From Erythrobacter sp. (GTDB lineage: Bacteria; Pseudomonadota; Alphaproteobacteria; Sphingomonadales; Sphingomonadaceae): DNA of 64,000 nucleotides. Both the position numbers and the translations under genes were made by a program. The DNA lies in the NCBI RefSeq assembly GCF_030066995.1, contig NZ_JASJAP010000001.1, forward strand, positions 975,230 through 1,039,229, in the 5' to 3' direction. Shown in pieces: positions 28,213 through 37,527 of the stretch. Each line of letters begins with the position of its first letter. Position 1 is the first letter of the stretch. The notes beneath the pieces are model-generated. The model was not told the DNA's origin. It saw nothing but the letters and a program-made list of their open reading frames with translations, and ran no database searches.

Positions 28213-29340
28213 TCACTCTACGTCCTCGACATCGACCGTTTCACCGGTAACACGCTGCGCAAGCGCGGCAGAGATGAACGGGTCGATCTCCCCATCCAGC
28301 ACCTTGTCCGGTGAACTGGAGGTGACGCCCGTGCGCAAATCCTTGACCATCTGATAGGGTTGCAGGACGTAAGACCGGATCTGGTGGCCCCAGCCGATCT
28401 CGCTTTTCTCCTGATACTCGCCCGACGCCGCCGCTTCACGCTCGGCCATTTCGCGCTCGAACAGGCGCGCTTTGAGCATATTCATCGCGGTTGCGCGGTT
28501 CTTGTGCTGCGAGCGGTCGTTCTGACTAGCGACCACGATGCCCGTGGGCTGGTGGGTGATGCGCACCGCGGAATCGGTGGTGTTGACATGCTGACCGCCC
28601 GCCCCGCTGGCGCGATAGGTGTCGATCTTGAGGTCGGCCGGATTGATCTCGATATCGATGTCATCGTCTATCACGGGATAGACCCAGACCGAGGAAAAGC
28701 TGGTGTGGCGCTTGGCCGCGCTGTCATAGGGGCTAATCCGCACCAGCCTGTGTACACCGCTTTCGGTCTTGCCATAGCCATAGGCGTTCTCGCCCTTGAT
28801 CAGCAGGGTTGCCGATTTGATCCCCGCCTGGTCACCCGCCTGATATTCGACCGTCTCGGTCTTGAAGCCCCGCTTTTCCGCCCAGCGCGCGTACATGCGA
28901 AAGAGCATCTCGGCCCAGTCCTGACTCTCGGTTCCGCCTGCGCCCGCGTGGATCTCGAGATAGGTGTCGTTGGCGTCGGCCTCACCCGACAAAAGCGCGT
29001 CGACCTTGTCCGAATCGGCTCGGTTGGCGAGGCGCTCAAGCGTCGCCAGGCCATCGTTTACGACGCTTTCCTCGCCCTCCATCTCGCCCATCTCGATGAA
29101 CTCAATGGCGTCAGCCATCTCGGAAGAGATCGTATTCACCGTGCCGACCGCGTCTTCGAGCTGCTTTTGCTCGCGGCTGATCTTCTGCGCCTCCTTGGGA
29201 TCGTCCCAGAGGTTCGGATCCTGCACGCGCGCGTTCAGCTCATCGAGGCGGCGAAGCGCGCGCTCCCAGTCAAGCGATTGCCGAACCAGTTCCAGTGCGG
29301 CTTCAATCCGGTCGATATGGGCTTGGGCCTCGGCCCGCAT
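28213..29340 (-). CDS. prfB: Peptide chain release factor 2
   Basis: Terminates translation at UGA and UAA. The 375-residue protein has the stop-codon loop SPY (residues 203-205; SPF in E. coli) and the GGQ motif at 248-250 ([12 protein letters not shown]). ATG 29340 begins [10 protein letters not shown]. The gene is read in one frame: codons 22-24 are TCG CTT GAC, where many bacteria have the +1 frameshift site CTT TGA C, so no programmed frameshift is needed. It precedes the methyltransferase-like lipoprotein gene by 72 bases. Confidence 0.96.
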   Translation of the reverse strand: MRAEAQAHIDRIEAALELVRQSLDWERALRRLDELNARVQDPNLWDDPKEAQKISREQKQLEDAVGTVNTISSEMADAIEFIEMGEMEGEESVVNDGLATLERLANRADSDKVDALLSGEADANDTYLEIHAGAGGTESQDWAEMLFRMYARWAEKRGFKTETVEYQAGDQAGIKSATLLIKGENAYGYGKTESGVHRLVRISPYDSAAKRHTSFSSVWVYPVIDDDIDIEINPADLKIDTYRASGAGGQHVNTTDSAVRITHQPTGIVVASQNDRSQHKNRATAMNMLKARLFEREMAEREAAASGEYQEKSEIGWGHQIRSYVLQPYQMVKDLRTGVTSSSPDKVLDGEIDPFISAALAQRVTGETVDVEDVE

Positions 29341-29434
29341 GGCGTGTCCTTCGCGAAAACAGCAAAGCGCTTCCCCTAGCGAGGGAACGCCGATTGTAAA
29401 GCGCACCGCGCGGCGCAGGGCGCAGGTTCGGCGC

Positions 29435-29965
29435 CTATTTCGAGAGGTTTTTCACAGCCGCAAGCGTGCGACTGACGTGCTCGCGATAATCGCCGTTGGT
29501 GTAGACCGTCGCGATCCGCCCATCCGAGGCGATCACGTACGAGGTCCGGCTTGCATAGGGGCTGGACGGACCGCCCACGTCGTAATCCTCAAGAAGGTCC
29601 AGGCTTGCCACGCCCACGGGGAAGGCATCGCGGCATTCCTCCCGGCTAAAGCGCTTGAGGGTCTCGATATCATCGGAGGACATGCCGATCACGCTGGCGC
29701 CGGCCGCCTTGAACTGGGGCATGGCCTCGGCAAAAGCGTTCGCCTCCAGCGTGCAGCCCGAGGTGAACGCCTTGGGGTAGAAATAGAGCACCACCGGCCC
29801 CTGTTTCAGAGCGGTCGCAAGGCTAAAGCCGAACTCCTTGCCCGCCATCGCGGCCTTTGTGGTGAAGATCGGGGCCTTTGTGCCCTCGTCAAGATCGGCG
29901 TGGGCGGGCGTGGCGATGGCAAGGGCCAACGCGGCCGCGGCGAAAAGACGAGTCCGGGTGATCAT
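29435..29965 (-). CDS. Exported peroxiredoxin (AhpC/TSA, BCP-like)
   Basis: Thiol peroxidase with a cleavable signal peptide ([23 protein letters not shown]), so it should act in the periplasm. The peroxidatic Cys lies in [16 protein letters not shown], with the Thr three residues before it that the family needs. A second cysteine in [10 protein letters not shown] could be the resolving one. The length is 176 residues from ATG 29965; TTG 29974 would add three. The reductant is unknown. Confidence 0.88.
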   Translation of the reverse strand: MITRTRLFAAAALALAIATPAHADLDEGTKAPIFTTKAAMAGKEFGFSLATALKQGPVVLYFYPKAFTSGCTLEANAFAEAMPQFKAAGASVIGMSSDDIETLKRFSREECRDAFPVGVASLDLLEDYDVGGPSSPYASRTSYVIASDGRIATVYTNGDYREHVSRTLAAVKNLSK

Positions 29966-30027
29966 ACGTTTCAAACCTGTTCAGGCGCTGGAGAGTTCCC
30001 TGCGCAAATGCGCTTTACATCAATACG

Positions 30028-32538
30028 CTAATAAATGCCGCCCTGATCCTCGGCAAAGTTTTCCGGCATGCCGGTTTCGCGTGTGGCCGCGCTGCCGTTG
30101 CGGCCCGCTTCGATCAGCGCAAGGATCTCTGCGCGTTTGGCGGCGATTTCGTCCTGACGGGTCGAGCGCCGAGGCTCGGTGTCGGGCTTGAACGCTTCCC
30201 AGATGATGTCCGAAAGCGGATCATCGGAAGGCCACCCATCGAACACACGCTTGCCCGTGCGGCGATCGATCCGGACCATGCGGATGCCTTCGGGCGCCAC
30301 GGCGGGCAAGTCCGACCATTTCGCGCGCGATTTCTCGATCATGGCTTTGATGATCGGGGCCGCGATCGTGCCACCATAAGCATAGCCGCCCAGATTGCGC
30401 GGATTGTCAAAGCCAAGATAGGCGCCAGCCACCAGCCGCTGCGTTCCGCCGATAAACCAGACATCCTTGGGCCCCGTGGTCGTCCCGGTCTTGCCGAACA
30501 AGGGCAGTTCGAGACTGCGCAGATTGGTCGCGGTCCCCCGCGTCACCACTCCTTCGAGCATATGCATCGTCTGGAACGCGGTGCGCGCGTCCATCGCCTG
30601 GCGCCCTTTCAACCCCATCCGCGGCATGGGCGATCCGTCCCATTGCGGCATGTTGCAGGTACGGCAATTGCGCGTGTCAGCGCGCCAGATGACCTTGCCG
30701 CGCCGGTCCTGGACGTAATCGATCAGCGTCGGCGAATTGAAGCGTCCATGATTGGCAATCGCGGCGTAGGCGGCGACCATCTTCATGACCGTGCTCTCCT
30801 CCGACCCCAGCGCGGTCGCGGCGTAAGGATCGGGATCATCGCTGATTTCGAGCGTCTCGATCGTATCGACCACGTTGTCCATGCCCGCCTGCATACCGAT
30901 CTGGACTGTCATGATGTTCTGCGATTGCTCTAGGCCATAGCGCATCGGAAACTGCCCCGCGCGCCCACCGCGAATGCACTTCTCGCCGAGGTTCGACCCC
31001 TGATAATAGCAGAACTGGGTGTTATCGACCTGCGTCGAGGGCGTCATGCCCGCATCAAGGCCGGTCGCGTAAACGAAGGGCTTGATGGTCGAGCCGGGCT
31101 GGCGAAGCGCTTGCGTCGCGCGGTTGAAATCGCTGAGGCGATTGTCGAAACCGCCCTGCATTGCGAGGACGCGGCCATGTTGCGCGTTCTGAACCACAAT
31201 TCCGCCTTGCGCATCGGGCAACGGCGCGATGCTGTAGGCGCCTTCCTCCGACTCTACCACGATGATGTCGCCCACATCCAGATTGCGCGGTGGGTTTGCC
31301 AGCGTCGCTTCCTCGCCATCGGTAAACCCGATGCGCGCGCTCGAACCGGACCGCCGGGTGACGACGGCAACGCGCCAGTCCTCGTAGCGGATGCTGCGGA
31401 AGGAGCTTGCGAGCTGGCCGGTAAGGTTGCCCGCATCCGCGTCCACCGTCGCAATCGGACCGACCCAAGGTCGCCCACGACCTTGATGATAGCGCAAAAG
31501 CCCCTCGCGCAGCGCGTCGCGGGCTGCGTCTTGTAACGTCATGTCAAGCGATGTGCGCACCCACAGGCCGCCCGCATACACGCTGTTCGAGCCGTCCTCG
31601 GCGGTTTCCCCGAACCTGTCGATCAGTTCGCGGCGCACCTCTTCGAGAAAATAGCCCGCGTCCGCGCTGCGCTGCGTGCGTTGGCGCACAAGACCCAGCG
31701 ACCGAGCGGTGGCAGCGCGGCGCTCAGACCCGCTGATAAAGCCGTTTTCCTCCATCTGCTGAAGCACGAAAGCGCGCCGAGCGAGCGCGGCCTGCTCCTG
31801 CCCGCTTCGGCCATACCGCTCCGGGGCCTTGGGCAGGATTGCCAGAAAGGCGATCTCATGCAGGTCAAGATCGGCGACATCCTTGTCAAAATAGGCGCGC
31901 GCTGCGGCCTGCACCCCGAAGGAGCGGCGTCCCAGCGGAATCTCGTTCAGATAAAGCTCAAGGATTTCCTGCTTGCTCAGCACGCCTTCGATGCGACTAG
32001 CGAGGATCATTTCCTTCAGCTTGCGGGTGACAGAGTACTCATCGCCCAAAAGCAGGATTTTCGCGAGCTGCTGCGTGATCGTCGATCCCCCCACAGCCCG
32101 CTCTCCCGAGCCATACTTGGTCGCGTAATCGAAGACCGCGTTGGCCGTTCCAGTGAAATCCACCCCTCCATGGCTATAGAAGGTCTTGTCTTCGGCCGAG
32201 ATATAGGCCTGCTTCAGCCGCTCGGGAAAATCGGCGTATTGAAGCTGAACGCGCCGCTCACGCGCGTAGGAGTGAACGATCCCGCCATCGATCCCGCGCA
32301 CCACAGTTGGCAGCGGCGTTTCGTATTCAAGCAGGCTCTCAGCGTCCGGCAGGTCGCTGGCGAGCCACACAAACACGGCCACCCACAGCGCCACGCCCAG
32401 GACGAGCATGACGACCAGCAGCTTGTACCACAGGCTTGCGCGCCAGCGCTCGAGGATCCAGGTGCCCGCCGCGCTGATATCGCGGGTCACACGGTACCGC
32501 ATATAGGCAAGGGTCGGCAGGTTGGAGGTGTCGGTCAT
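30028..32538 (-). CDS. Penicillin-binding protein 1A (bifunctional)
   Basis: Inner-membrane enzyme that polymerises and cross-links peptidoglycan. The 836-residue protein has one N-terminal membrane helix (about residues 35-57), a glycosyltransferase domain with catalytic Glu in SAEDKTFYSHGGVDFTG and GGSTITQQLAKILLL, and a transpeptidase domain with STIK (RQPGSTIKPFVYA), SQN and KTGTT. It belongs to the PBP1A (mrcA/ponA) class. It follows the amidase gene by 68 bases on the same strand, a natural cell-wall pair. Confidence 0.95.
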   Translation of the reverse strand: MTDTSNLPTLAYMRYRVTRDISAAGTWILERWRASLWYKLLVVMLVLGVALWVAVFVWLASDLPDAESLLEYETPLPTVVRGIDGGIVHSYARERRVQLQYADFPERLKQAYISAEDKTFYSHGGVDFTGTANAVFDYATKYGSGERAVGGSTITQQLAKILLLGDEYSVTRKLKEMILASRIEGVLSKQEILELYLNEIPLGRRSFGVQAAARAYFDKDVADLDLHEIAFLAILPKAPERYGRSGQEQAALARRAFVLQQMEENGFISGSERRAATARSLGLVRQRTQRSADAGYFLEEVRRELIDRFGETAEDGSNSVYAGGLWVRTSLDMTLQDAARDALREGLLRYHQGRGRPWVGPIATVDADAGNLTGQLASSFRSIRYEDWRVAVVTRRSGSSARIGFTDGEEATLANPPRNLDVGDIIVVESEEGAYSIAPLPDAQGGIVVQNAQHGRVLAMQGGFDNRLSDFNRATQALRQPGSTIKPFVYATGLDAGMTPSTQVDNTQFCYYQGSNLGEKCIRGGRAGQFPMRYGLEQSQNIMTVQIGMQAGMDNVVDTIETLEISDDPDPYAATALGSEESTVMKMVAAYAAIANHGRFNSPTLIDYVQDRRGKVIWRADTRNCRTCNMPQWDGSPMPRMGLKGRQAMDARTAFQTMHMLEGVVTRGTATNLRSLELPLFGKTGTTTGPKDVWFIGGTQRLVAGAYLGFDNPRNLGGYAYGGTIAAPIIKAMIEKSRAKWSDLPAVAPEGIRMVRIDRRTGKRVFDGWPSDDPLSDIIWEAFKPDTEPRRSTRQDEIAAKRAEILALIEAGRNGSAATRETGMPENFAEDQGGIY

Positions 32539-32606
32539 GGCGCTTGCAGGGCGAGGTACAACAGGGTCTAGAAGGGTGCCAGTGCTTTTCCCGTGAATGC
32601 GGCGAG

Positions 32607-33518
32607 TTACGCGGTCTCGCGCGCATCGGGTGCGTCGGTGGCGGGATCGTCGAAGTCAGCGCGGCGGGCGAAGTAAACCAGGATCGAGCGCGCCAGCACT
32701 TCCGCGTAGGCGTTGCGCCCCTTCTCGGTCGTCAGCTTCGCGCGGTCTTCGCGGTTGGTCACAAAGCCGCTTTCGAACAGCACCGCAGGCACGTCCGGCG
32801 CCCGCAGGACCACCAGAGCGGCCTTGCGCAGCGCAGCGGAATGGAACGCGATCCGGCCCTCCCCTTCGCGTCGAATCAATCGCGCAAACTCGGTCGAATC
32901 TTCCTGAGTGCGCTCCTGCGACAGCTCAACGAGCAGCTGGCTGACGGTGTCGTCCTGATCCTCGATTTCGACCCCGTTGAGCCGATCGGCGTTGTTCTCT
33001 CGCGCCGCGAAAAGCGCGGCGGCTTCGCTGGAGGCCTTGTTCGACAAGGTGTAGACGCTCGCGCCAGACACATCGCTGCGGTTTCCGGCGGAATCGGCGT
33101 GGATCGACAGGAACAGATTAGCGTCCAGCTGGCGCGCGATTTCCGACCGGTCCCCAAGCCTGACGATCCGATCGTCCTCGCGCGTAAGAGCAACGCGGAC
33201 CCCGCCCTGCTCAAGCAGAAGATCACGCAGCCGCAGCGCGATGGCCAGCACGACAACCTTTTCCTGAACCCCGTCGCGCACGGCCCCCGGATCGCGCCCT
33301 CCATGGCCTGCGTCGATCACCACCAGCGGACGCGTGGGATCATCCGGACCGTATATCTCGGGCAGATCGATATCGCGCCGCTCACCGTTAAGAGCATAGG
33401 TCTGAACGTAATCGCGACCCCAGATTGGAACCGGGATCGTCAGGCCAAGAGCAAGCGCGCCCCCGACGACAAGCGCGGGAACAGCCAACAGCAACACCAA
33501 AAGGTCACGCACACTCAT
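32607..33518 (-). CDS. N-acetylmuramoyl-L-alanine amidase (Amidase_3)
   Basis: Zinc hydrolase that cuts the peptide from muramic acid in the cell wall. The 303-residue protein starts with a hydrophobic segment (residues 5-30) acting as signal or anchor. The catalytic domain has the zinc residues in VVIDAGHGGRDPGAV and SIHADSAG, with catalytic Glu in LFESGFVTNRED. It is AmiC-like but lacks an AMIN domain. Divergent from rne and upstream of PBP1A. Confidence 0.94.
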   Translation of the reverse strand: MSVRDLLVLLLAVPALVVGGALALGLTIPVPIWGRDYVQTYALNGERRDIDLPEIYGPDDPTRPLVVIDAGHGGRDPGAVRDGVQEKVVVLAIALRLRDLLLEQGGVRVALTREDDRIVRLGDRSEIARQLDANLFLSIHADSAGNRSDVSGASVYTLSNKASSEAAALFAARENNADRLNGVEIEDQDDTVSQLLVELSQERTQEDSTEFARLIRREGEGRIAFHSAALRKAALVVLRAPDVPAVLFESGFVTNREDRAKLTTEKGRNAYAEVLARSILVYFARRADFDDPATDAPDARETA

Positions 33519-33987
33519 GACGCTGTTTGCTTAGAATGTTGCCGGGGCAAAGCGCAATAGAGTTGCCTGTTGAAACCCACGGTGCTAGGTCGTTGAAATC
33601 GGAGAAAGCTTCGGGCCCCGGATACAGCGTCCGGCCAGCAGCCGCCTTCATTCGCAGGCTCTTTCTGGCGCACGCCACTCTCTCTCAAGAGCCCCAAACA
33701 GGTTGATGCAGTGACGAGACGTATGGCCTCGCAGATTTGTCCGGAGCGCAGCCTTTGCGCATCGCGGCAAGCGAGCCACACCGCGCACAGCGCCGCAGCG
33801 TCCCGCGCAGCAGACACGAATTTCGCGCAAGAACACCTTTTGTCGGGGCCGGCACCGCGCCGGGTCGACCGGGGCCTCTGCGCGAGCATCCCATCTGGCG
33901 TGGGCATGACCCGCGCCGTCCATCACACAATGACACGCCCCCCATCCCTCAAGAGAGCGGCAGAGCGGGGCGTTTGGAGACACATAC
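33519..33987 (+). promoter_or_regulatory. Long leader and divergent spacer upstream of rne
   Basis: 469 bases without a convincing gene lie between the divergent amidase and rne starts. The GC-rich second half (about 33780-33960) contains runs such as CGGGGCCGGC and CCGGGTCGACCGGGG that can pair. RNase E often controls its own mRNA through a long leader, so this stretch is a plausible 5' untranslated region. No known leader motif is recognised. The rne start follows GGAGACACATAC. Confidence 0.45.
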
Positions 33988-36807
33988 ATGGCAACGCGCA
34001 TGCTAATCGATGCGCGCCACGCGGAAGAAACCCGGGTGGCGGTTCTCAAGGGAAACCGGATTGAGGAATTCGACTTTGAATCGGCTGAACACAAGCAGAT
34101 CAAAGGCAACATCTATCTAGCCAAGGTTACGCGGGTCGAACCCTCGCTCCAGGCTGCCTTTGTCGATTTTGGCGGCAATCGCCACGGCTTCCTCGCCTTC
34201 AGCGAAATCCATCCAGACTATTATCAGATCCCGCAAGAGGATCGCGAACAGCTCCTGGCCGAAGAAGCCGAAGCCGCCGCCGAAGAAGCGCGTCTTCGCG
34301 AAGAGGAAGAGGATGAGGGCGTCTCGCCCGGCGAGGAGTATGACGCCGAAGACGAGAGCGCGGAACAGCTCGTCGAAGAGATCGCCGAAGACGGTCTCGA
34401 AGAAATCGACACGTCCGAAAAGGATAAGGTTTCAACCATCGAAGACGGCGCGTCGGACGACGACGACGAAGACGACGGTGAGGAAGACGACGGCGAGGAG
34501 GACGCCGGGGACGACAGCGACAGCGACGGCGACGCCGAAGCGTCCGAAGACGGCGAGGACGAAGGCGAAGGGAAGAAGGGCCGTTCGCGCCGGGGCCGGG
34601 GCCGCGGTCGCCGTCGTCAGGGCAAAGGTGGCAAGGCCGGCAAAGGCGGCAGGGGCCGCAGCCGCGCCAAGGAAGTCGACGAGGTGCGAGCCAAGCGCAT
34701 GGCGCTGCGTCGCCGCTACAAGATTCAGGACGTCATCCAGCGCCGCCAGGTGCTGCTCGTTCAGGTCGTGAAAGAAGAGCGCGGCAACAAGGGCGCGGCG
34801 CTCACCACCTATCTCAGCCTCGCGGGTCGCTATACCGTGCTGATGCCCAATTCCTCCCATGGCGGCGGCATCAGCCGCAAGATCAGCTCCACCAGCGATC
34901 GCAAGCGCCTGAAGCAGGTCGTAGCCGATCTCTCGCTTCCCAAGACCATGGGCCTGATCGTGCGCACGGCGGGCCTTTCCCGCACAAAGACCGAAATCAA
35001 GCGCGACTTCGATTACCTTGCGCGGTTGTGGGACGAGATCCGCAAGACCACGCTCAGTTCCACCGCGCCCTCGCTCATCCATTCGGACAGCGACCTCATC
35101 AAGCGCGCGATCCGCGACATCTACAACCGCGAGATCGAAGAGGTCGTGGTCGAAGGCGAGGAAGGCTACAAGTCGGCCAAGGCGTTCATGAAGATGCTGA
35201 TGCCCAGCCACGCGCGCCGTGTGAAAGCCTATTCCGACCCGGTTCCGCTGTTCCAGCGCTACGGCGCGGAAGATCAGCTGCGCGCGATGTACGATCCGAT
35301 GGTGCAATTGAAATCGGGCGGATATCTGATCATCAATCCCACCGAAGCGCTCGTTTCGATTGACATCAACTCCGGCCGCTCCACCAAAGAGCACGGCATC
35401 GAGCAAACCGCGCTTCACACCAACCTTGAAGCCGCGCGTGAAATCGCTCGCCAGCTGCGCCTGCGCGACATGGCCGGTCTTGTCGTCATCGACTTCATCG
35501 ACATGGAATACAATTCCAACACGCGCAAAGTCGAGAAGGCGATGAAGGAAGCGCTCAAGCACGATCGCGCGCGCATTCAGGTCGGTCGCATTTCAGGCTT
35601 TGGTCTGATGGAGATGAGCCGCCAGCGCCTGCGCACCGGCGTGCTTGAGGCGACCACCCGGCCCTGTCCCCACTGCGATGGTACGGGCCTTGTGCGCACG
35701 GCGTCGTCCGCGGGCCTTTCGGCGCTGCGTCTGATCGAAGACGAAGCCGCCAAAGGCAAAGGGACGACCATCCGTCTAGCCGCCAGCACGGAGGCGGCGG
35801 TCTACCTGCTCAACGAGAAGCGCCACGATCTGGTCGAGATCGAGCAGCGCTATGGCGTCAGTGTCGAGGTCGTGCCGGAAGGTGAGGAGGAAGGCGCGAA
35901 GATGAGCGTGGGCAGCTCCGGCCCGCGTCCGACCGAATCGCCGAAATTCGAGCCAATTGTCGACGAAGACGACGAGGACGACCTTCCCGAAGAGGACGCG
36001 TTCGACGAGACCGGTGAAGACGAAGACGATGCACCGCGAAAGAAGAAGCGCCGTCGGCGCCGCGGTGGACGGGGTCGCAACAAGAAGCGTCAGGATGAAG
36101 GCTCGGATAGCTCGGACCGGGATTCCGCCGAGGAATCGGACGAAGACGCCTCAACACAGGATGAGCCGGGCGACGACGCTGAAGCGGGCGAGGATAAACC
36201 CAAGCGCCGCCGTCGTCGCGGTGGCCGGGGTCGTCGGCGCAAGGCCGAAGGCGACGCCGAAAGCGGCGCCGAAAGCGACGCCGAAAGCGGCGAGGACACG
36301 GCCAAAGATGGCGGCGAAGAAGCGGGTCACGAAACGGCGGACGAACCAGGGGACCAAGCGGGGGGCGATTTGCCGACCGACAAGCTCGAAGACGTGTCCG
36401 AACAGGTAAAGGACGACATGAGCGTCGTTGCCGGGCCTGACGACACGCCCGAAACCGCTGAAGCCATGGCGCAAGAGGGTAAGGAAGTCGAACCCGAAAA
36501 GCCCAAGCGCAAGCGCGCGCCGCGCAAAAAGAAGAGCGAGGGCGAGGAAGCCGCCAAGGCGGACACGGCCGCGCAGACCACCACGGCCGAAGAGGCTCCG
36601 GCCAAGGAAGAAAAACCCAAGCGCAAGCGCGCGCCGCGCAAGAAAAAGGTGGAAACCGCGGCCAAGGCTTCGGAGGAAACGCCGGCAGAGCAATCCGAGG
36701 CGGTCTCAGCACCCGAACCCGCTGAAACGGGCGAAGACGCGGACGCCGAGGCGGCCTCGTCCGGCCCCAAGAAGCGCGGTTGGTGGCAGCGCACCTTTGG
36801 CGAATGA
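33988..36807 (+). CDS. rne: Ribonuclease E/G
   Basis: Main endoribonuclease and degradosome scaffold. The 939-residue protein begins with the S1-like region (residues 30-80), which is interrupted by an insertion of about 140 residues: acidic Asp/Glu runs, then a Gly/Arg/Lys patch, resuming near residue 232 (RAKRMALRRRYKIQDVIQ). The catalytic domain has aspartates in SIDINSGRSTKEHG and VVIDFIDMEYN. The zinc-link CPHCDGTG lies near residue 560. The C-terminal third is charged and disordered, with Arg-rich patches (RRRRGGRGR, KRKRAPRKKK twice) for RNA or partner binding. Confidence 0.96.
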   Translation: MATRMLIDARHAEETRVAVLKGNRIEEFDFESAEHKQIKGNIYLAKVTRVEPSLQAAFVDFGGNRHGFLAFSEIHPDYYQIPQEDREQLLAEEAEAAAEEARLREEEEDEGVSPGEEYDAEDESAEQLVEEIAEDGLEEIDTSEKDKVSTIEDGASDDDDEDDGEEDDGEEDAGDDSDSDGDAEASEDGEDEGEGKKGRSRRGRGRGRRRQGKGGKAGKGGRGRSRAKEVDEVRAKRMALRRRYKIQDVIQRRQVLLVQVVKEERGNKGAALTTYLSLAGRYTVLMPNSSHGGGISRKISSTSDRKRLKQVVADLSLPKTMGLIVRTAGLSRTKTEIKRDFDYLARLWDEIRKTTLSSTAPSLIHSDSDLIKRAIRDIYNREIEEVVVEGEEGYKSAKAFMKMLMPSHARRVKAYSDPVPLFQRYGAEDQLRAMYDPMVQLKSGGYLIINPTEALVSIDINSGRSTKEHGIEQTALHTNLEAAREIARQLRLRDMAGLVVIDFIDMEYNSNTRKVEKAMKEALKHDRARIQVGRISGFGLMEMSRQRLRTGVLEATTRPCPHCDGTGLVRTASSAGLSALRLIEDEAAKGKGTTIRLAASTEAAVYLLNEKRHDLVEIEQRYGVSVEVVPEGEEEGAKMSVGSSGPRPTESPKFEPIVDEDDEDDLPEEDAFDETGEDEDDAPRKKKRRRRRGGRGRNKKRQDEGSDSSDRDSAEESDEDASTQDEPGDDAEAGEDKPKRRRRRGGRGRRRKAEGDAESGAESDAESGEDTAKDGGEEAGHETADEPGDQAGGDLPTDKLEDVSEQVKDDMSVVAGPDDTPETAEAMAQEGKEVEPEKPKRKRAPRKKKSEGEEAAKADTAAQTTTAEEAPAKEEKPKRKRAPRKKKVETAAKASEETPAEQSEAVSAPEPAETGEDADAEAASSGPKKRGWWQRTFGE

Positions 36808-36853
36808 CGCTTTCGCTCTGAGCGAGACCCGGCGGCTCTAATCGAAACCTGAT

Positions 36854-36883
36854 GCCGCGCTGGAGAACCGTCTCCGGCGCGGC
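36854..36883. terminator. GC-rich hairpin between convergent rne and methyltransferase genes
   Basis: Thirteen-base stem GCCGCGCTGGAGA / TCTCCGGCGCGGC (one G-T pair) with the loop ACCG. It sits 46 bases after the rne stop and 1 base beyond the stop of the opposing methyltransferase gene. It has no U-tract on either side, but its position suggests termination or end protection for both genes. Confidence 0.6.
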
Positions 36884-36884
36884 G

Positions 36885-37517
36885 TCAGCCCGACTTGTAG
36901 GCTACGCCCCACTCCATCCATCCGGCGAATTTCGGAGCGCCCGGCGTGTAGCCCTTGCCGACCGGCTCCACTGCGAAGCCCGCATCGTCAACCGCGCTGG
37001 CGATGGGCCGGGTCAGGTGGCATCCGCCCGCCAGGCGTTTCCAGAGCGGCTCGATCCGGTCCTGCCAGCGCGCCACGCCCGCATCGGGCGCGCGGCCATG
37101 CTCCAGAAACAGCGCCTTTCCCCCCGGGCGAAGGATGCGGCGCATTTCCGAAAGCGCGTGCGCCGGATCCTCGACCGAACACAGGGTAAAGGTGCAAACG
37201 ACCGTGTCGAAAATGGCGTCCGCGAACGGGATCGATTCGCCGACACCGGCTCTCAGATCCGCCGACCAACCTTTTCGCCGCGCCGCCTCTCGCGCGGTGT
37301 CGAGAAGGCCCTCATGCGGGTCGATCCCGGCGTAACTGCGCACTTGGGAGCGATTGAAAAAGGACTGGTTGATGCCGCCTCCGCAGCCCAGTTCGAAGAC
37401 GTCCCCTCGTGCAAGCGGCACCACTTCGGCGCGGCGCTTCATGACCTGTCCCTGACTGCAGGCACAGGTGATCAGACGCGGCATGATCGCGCGTTCGTAC
37501 CAGCTTGTCAGTCCCAC
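36885..37517 (-). CDS. Class I SAM-dependent methyltransferase
   Basis: A 210-residue type-11 methyltransferase. Motif I is VFELGCGGGINQSFF, the acidic loop is GIDPHEGLL, and the later motif is FDTVVCTFTLCSVEDPAHALSEMRRILRPGG. The start is GTG at 37517, with AAGG seven bases upstream, 10 bases after the PLP-enzyme gene; longer frames run back into that gene. The substrate is unknown. The tight operon with the PLP enzyme suggests both act on one product. Confidence 0.88.
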   Translation of the reverse strand: MGLTSWYERAIMPRLITCACSQGQVMKRRAEVVPLARGDVFELGCGGGINQSFFNRSQVRSYAGIDPHEGLLDTAREAARRKGWSADLRAGVGESIPFADAIFDTVVCTFTLCSVEDPAHALSEMRRILRPGGKALFLEHGRAPDAGVARWQDRIEPLWKRLAGGCHLTRPIASAVDDAGFAVEPVGKGYTPGAPKFAGWMEWGVAYKSG

Positions 37518-37527
37518 ACCCGCACCT

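Noticed and set aside
34432..35562. Open frame of about 376 codons antisense to rne
   Set aside because: It mirrors the codon pattern of rne, including the acidic/basic insertion, and has no independent motif or ribosome binding site.
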